Shown here one piece after another: positions 63,129 through 64,000 of a stretch of DNA of 64,000 bases. The DNA is from Paenarthrobacter aurescens TC1 (lineage in GTDB: Bacteria > Actinomycetota > Actinomycetes > Actinomycetales > Micrococcaceae). How positions within the stretch are numbered: the stretch's first letter is position 1; every line of letters starts with the position of its first letter. The notes under the pieces were generated by a model. That model ran no database searches. It was given only the letters and a program-made list of their open reading frames with translations, and was not told the origin of the DNA. The position numbers were made by a program, and so were the translations under genes. The DNA lies in assembly GCA_000014925.1 (NCBI GenBank), contig CP000474.1, forward strand, positions 3,410,001 through 3,474,000. Reading direction: 5' to 3'.

Positions 63129-64000
63129 AAGTTATCGCTCCTTCTGGGTCGATGCCGAGGTTCAGCCCCATCCATGTTTCGAGTCCCTGCCTGAATACAC
63201 TGGCATCAAATTTCATCGCGTATTCAGAACAAGCTTCCGGGGAAAGTGACTCGACATGACTCAGAGCCGATGCCATCTCGCTACGGTCCTCGAAATCGAA
63301 CATCCGCCAGCCTGAGACACCCTCCACCACGGTCTCAGCAACTCCTCCTGTCATCGGCCCAATAACGGGCGTTCCCACGGCCATTGCCTCAACAGGCATA
63401 ATTCCGAAATCTTCGATTGCGGGAAAGATGAGAGCTAAAGCTCGCTGGTAGAGCGCGTAAAGCATTGCGTCACTTACCTTGCCTACGAACGTTACCGACG
63501 TGGGGGCCGCATCTGCTTGAACTTTGAGCCTTGCGGCCTCAGGCCCTGATCCAGCGATAACAACGGGGATGTTCGTGGCAGCACCAAATTCGATCACTGT
63601 GTCAAGGCGCTTATACGCCACAAGACGTGATGCGCCAAGGACAAAAGTGCTCGGTAACGTGTGAAATACCCGGGCCTCGGCAGGAGAAAGTAGATCCGAC
63701 CAATCCCCCGCCGAAGCAATGGCGTTTACCTGAACAGGTGGATGAAGGACGGATGCATCCCTGTCCCAGCATTCGCGGATTCGGTCCTGAATGAAGTGGC
63801 TGTTTGCCGCTAGTTTCCCTGAAAAGCGAGAGGCCGCCAGGTCTCGGTGCCTGAGGTATGGCGCGACGGCCCGCGCAAGCCGGCCGTTGCCCCGTGGATC
63901 CATTTCTGGAGTCCAAATGTACCTACCAGGCGTATGAATATAGGAGAATTTTGGTACGTCGGGCTGGTCCTTTAGTCGCGCATGGTGAGCAAAAAGGTGG
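63112..64000 (-). CDS. Glycosyltransferase family 4 (5' partial at window edge)
   Basis: The reading frame is open from base 64000 inward, so only about 296 aa of a longer protein are present and the start lies beyond the window. The first part reads HHARLKDQPDVPKFSYIHTP and RYIWTPEMDPRG, followed by KLAANSHFIQDRIRECWDRD, VLGASRLVAYKRLDTVIEFG, GSGPEAARLKVQADAAPTSV and FPAIEDFGIMPVEAMAVGTP. The last holds the EX7E motif (E-D-F-G-I-M-P-V-E) of GT4 enzymes. It resembles mannosyltransferase WbaZ-like proteins. First gene seen of the operon. Confidence 0.87.
   Translation of the reverse strand, partial: HLFAHHARLKDQPDVPKFSYIHTPGRYIWTPEMDPRGNGRLARAVAPYLRHRDLAASRFSGKLAANSHFIQDRIRECWDRDASVLHPPVQVNAIASAGDWSDLLSPAEARVFHTLPSTFVLGASRLVAYKRLDTVIEFGAATNIPVVIAGSGPEAARLKVQADAAPTSVTFVGKVSDAMLYALYQRALALIFPAIEDFGIMPVEAMAVGTPVIGPMTGGVAETVVEGVSGWRMFDFEDRSEMASALSHVESLSPEACSEYAMKFDASVFRQGLETWMGLNLGIDPEGAITCDRQI

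Overview
The window looks like chromosomal DNA of a high-GC actinobacterium of the Micrococcaceae, most probably Arthrobacter, Paenarthrobacter or Pseudarthrobacter. This rests on codon use (many GTG/TTG starts, G/C third positions), a fused RmlC-RmlD protein, a bkd-type operon with a divergent Lrp-family regulator, and extracellular proteins carrying GISTGW...RDAMAAF(L/M)YR repeats. The genus is inferred, not tested.

Region 1 (1-38.7 kb) is dominated by a cell-surface island. Seven large secreted proteins each carry exactly three SLH-like repeats, at the N or C terminus: two subtilisin-like proteases (1.4-4.2 and 30.9-35.5 kb), three mosaic paralogues with a near-identical N-terminal stalk and a swapped C-terminal beta-propeller (12.4-15.6 PD40-type; 27.8-30.8 and 35.7-38.7 RCC1-type), an Ig-like/GATase-like protein (15.8-18.9) and a protein of beta-sandwich repeats (20.9-23.5). 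The same stretch encodes a polysaccharide pyruvyl transferase, an O-antigen-ligase-like membrane protein fused to TPRs, a 10-repeat chaplin-like protein with an LANTG sorting signal, and a Pro/Val-rich secreted protein. In Bacillus anthracis SLH domains bind wall polysaccharide pyruvylated by CsaB, so the island may hold both the anchors and part of the machinery for the anchored polymer. Housekeeping genes are interspersed: acyltransferase, MFS exporter, MBL hydrolase, CDF transporter with a small lipoprotein, and two CNNM/CorC-type proteins. A 0.65-kb non-coding direct-repeat block lies at 5.67-6.33 kb.

Region 2 (38.9-49.3 kb) is mixed: DUF4177, cupin, DUF2000 divergent from an AraC regulator, a decayed VOC fragment, a lipoprotein, a VOC-HxlR pair behind a perfect inverted repeat, an apparently intact IS3-family (IS407-like) element with 4-bp target duplication, a 32-bp tandem repeat, then the three-gene E1alpha-E1beta-E2 branched-chain 2-oxoacid dehydrogenase operon, divergent from an Lrp-family regulator and a DUF218 protein.

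Region 3 (49.7-64.0 kb) is a polysaccharide locus: rmlA divergent from rmlB-rmlCD (dTDP-L-rhamnose), then a long minus-strand operon with overlapping stops and starts encoding glycosyltransferases, a Wzx-like flippase, a Wzy-like polymerase, a Wzz/BY-kinase and a hexapeptide acyltransferase. Its central part is visibly AT-richer than the rest, suggesting horizontal acquisition. The last gene runs off the right edge and the first gene runs off the left edge. No tRNA, rRNA or CRISPR array was seen.
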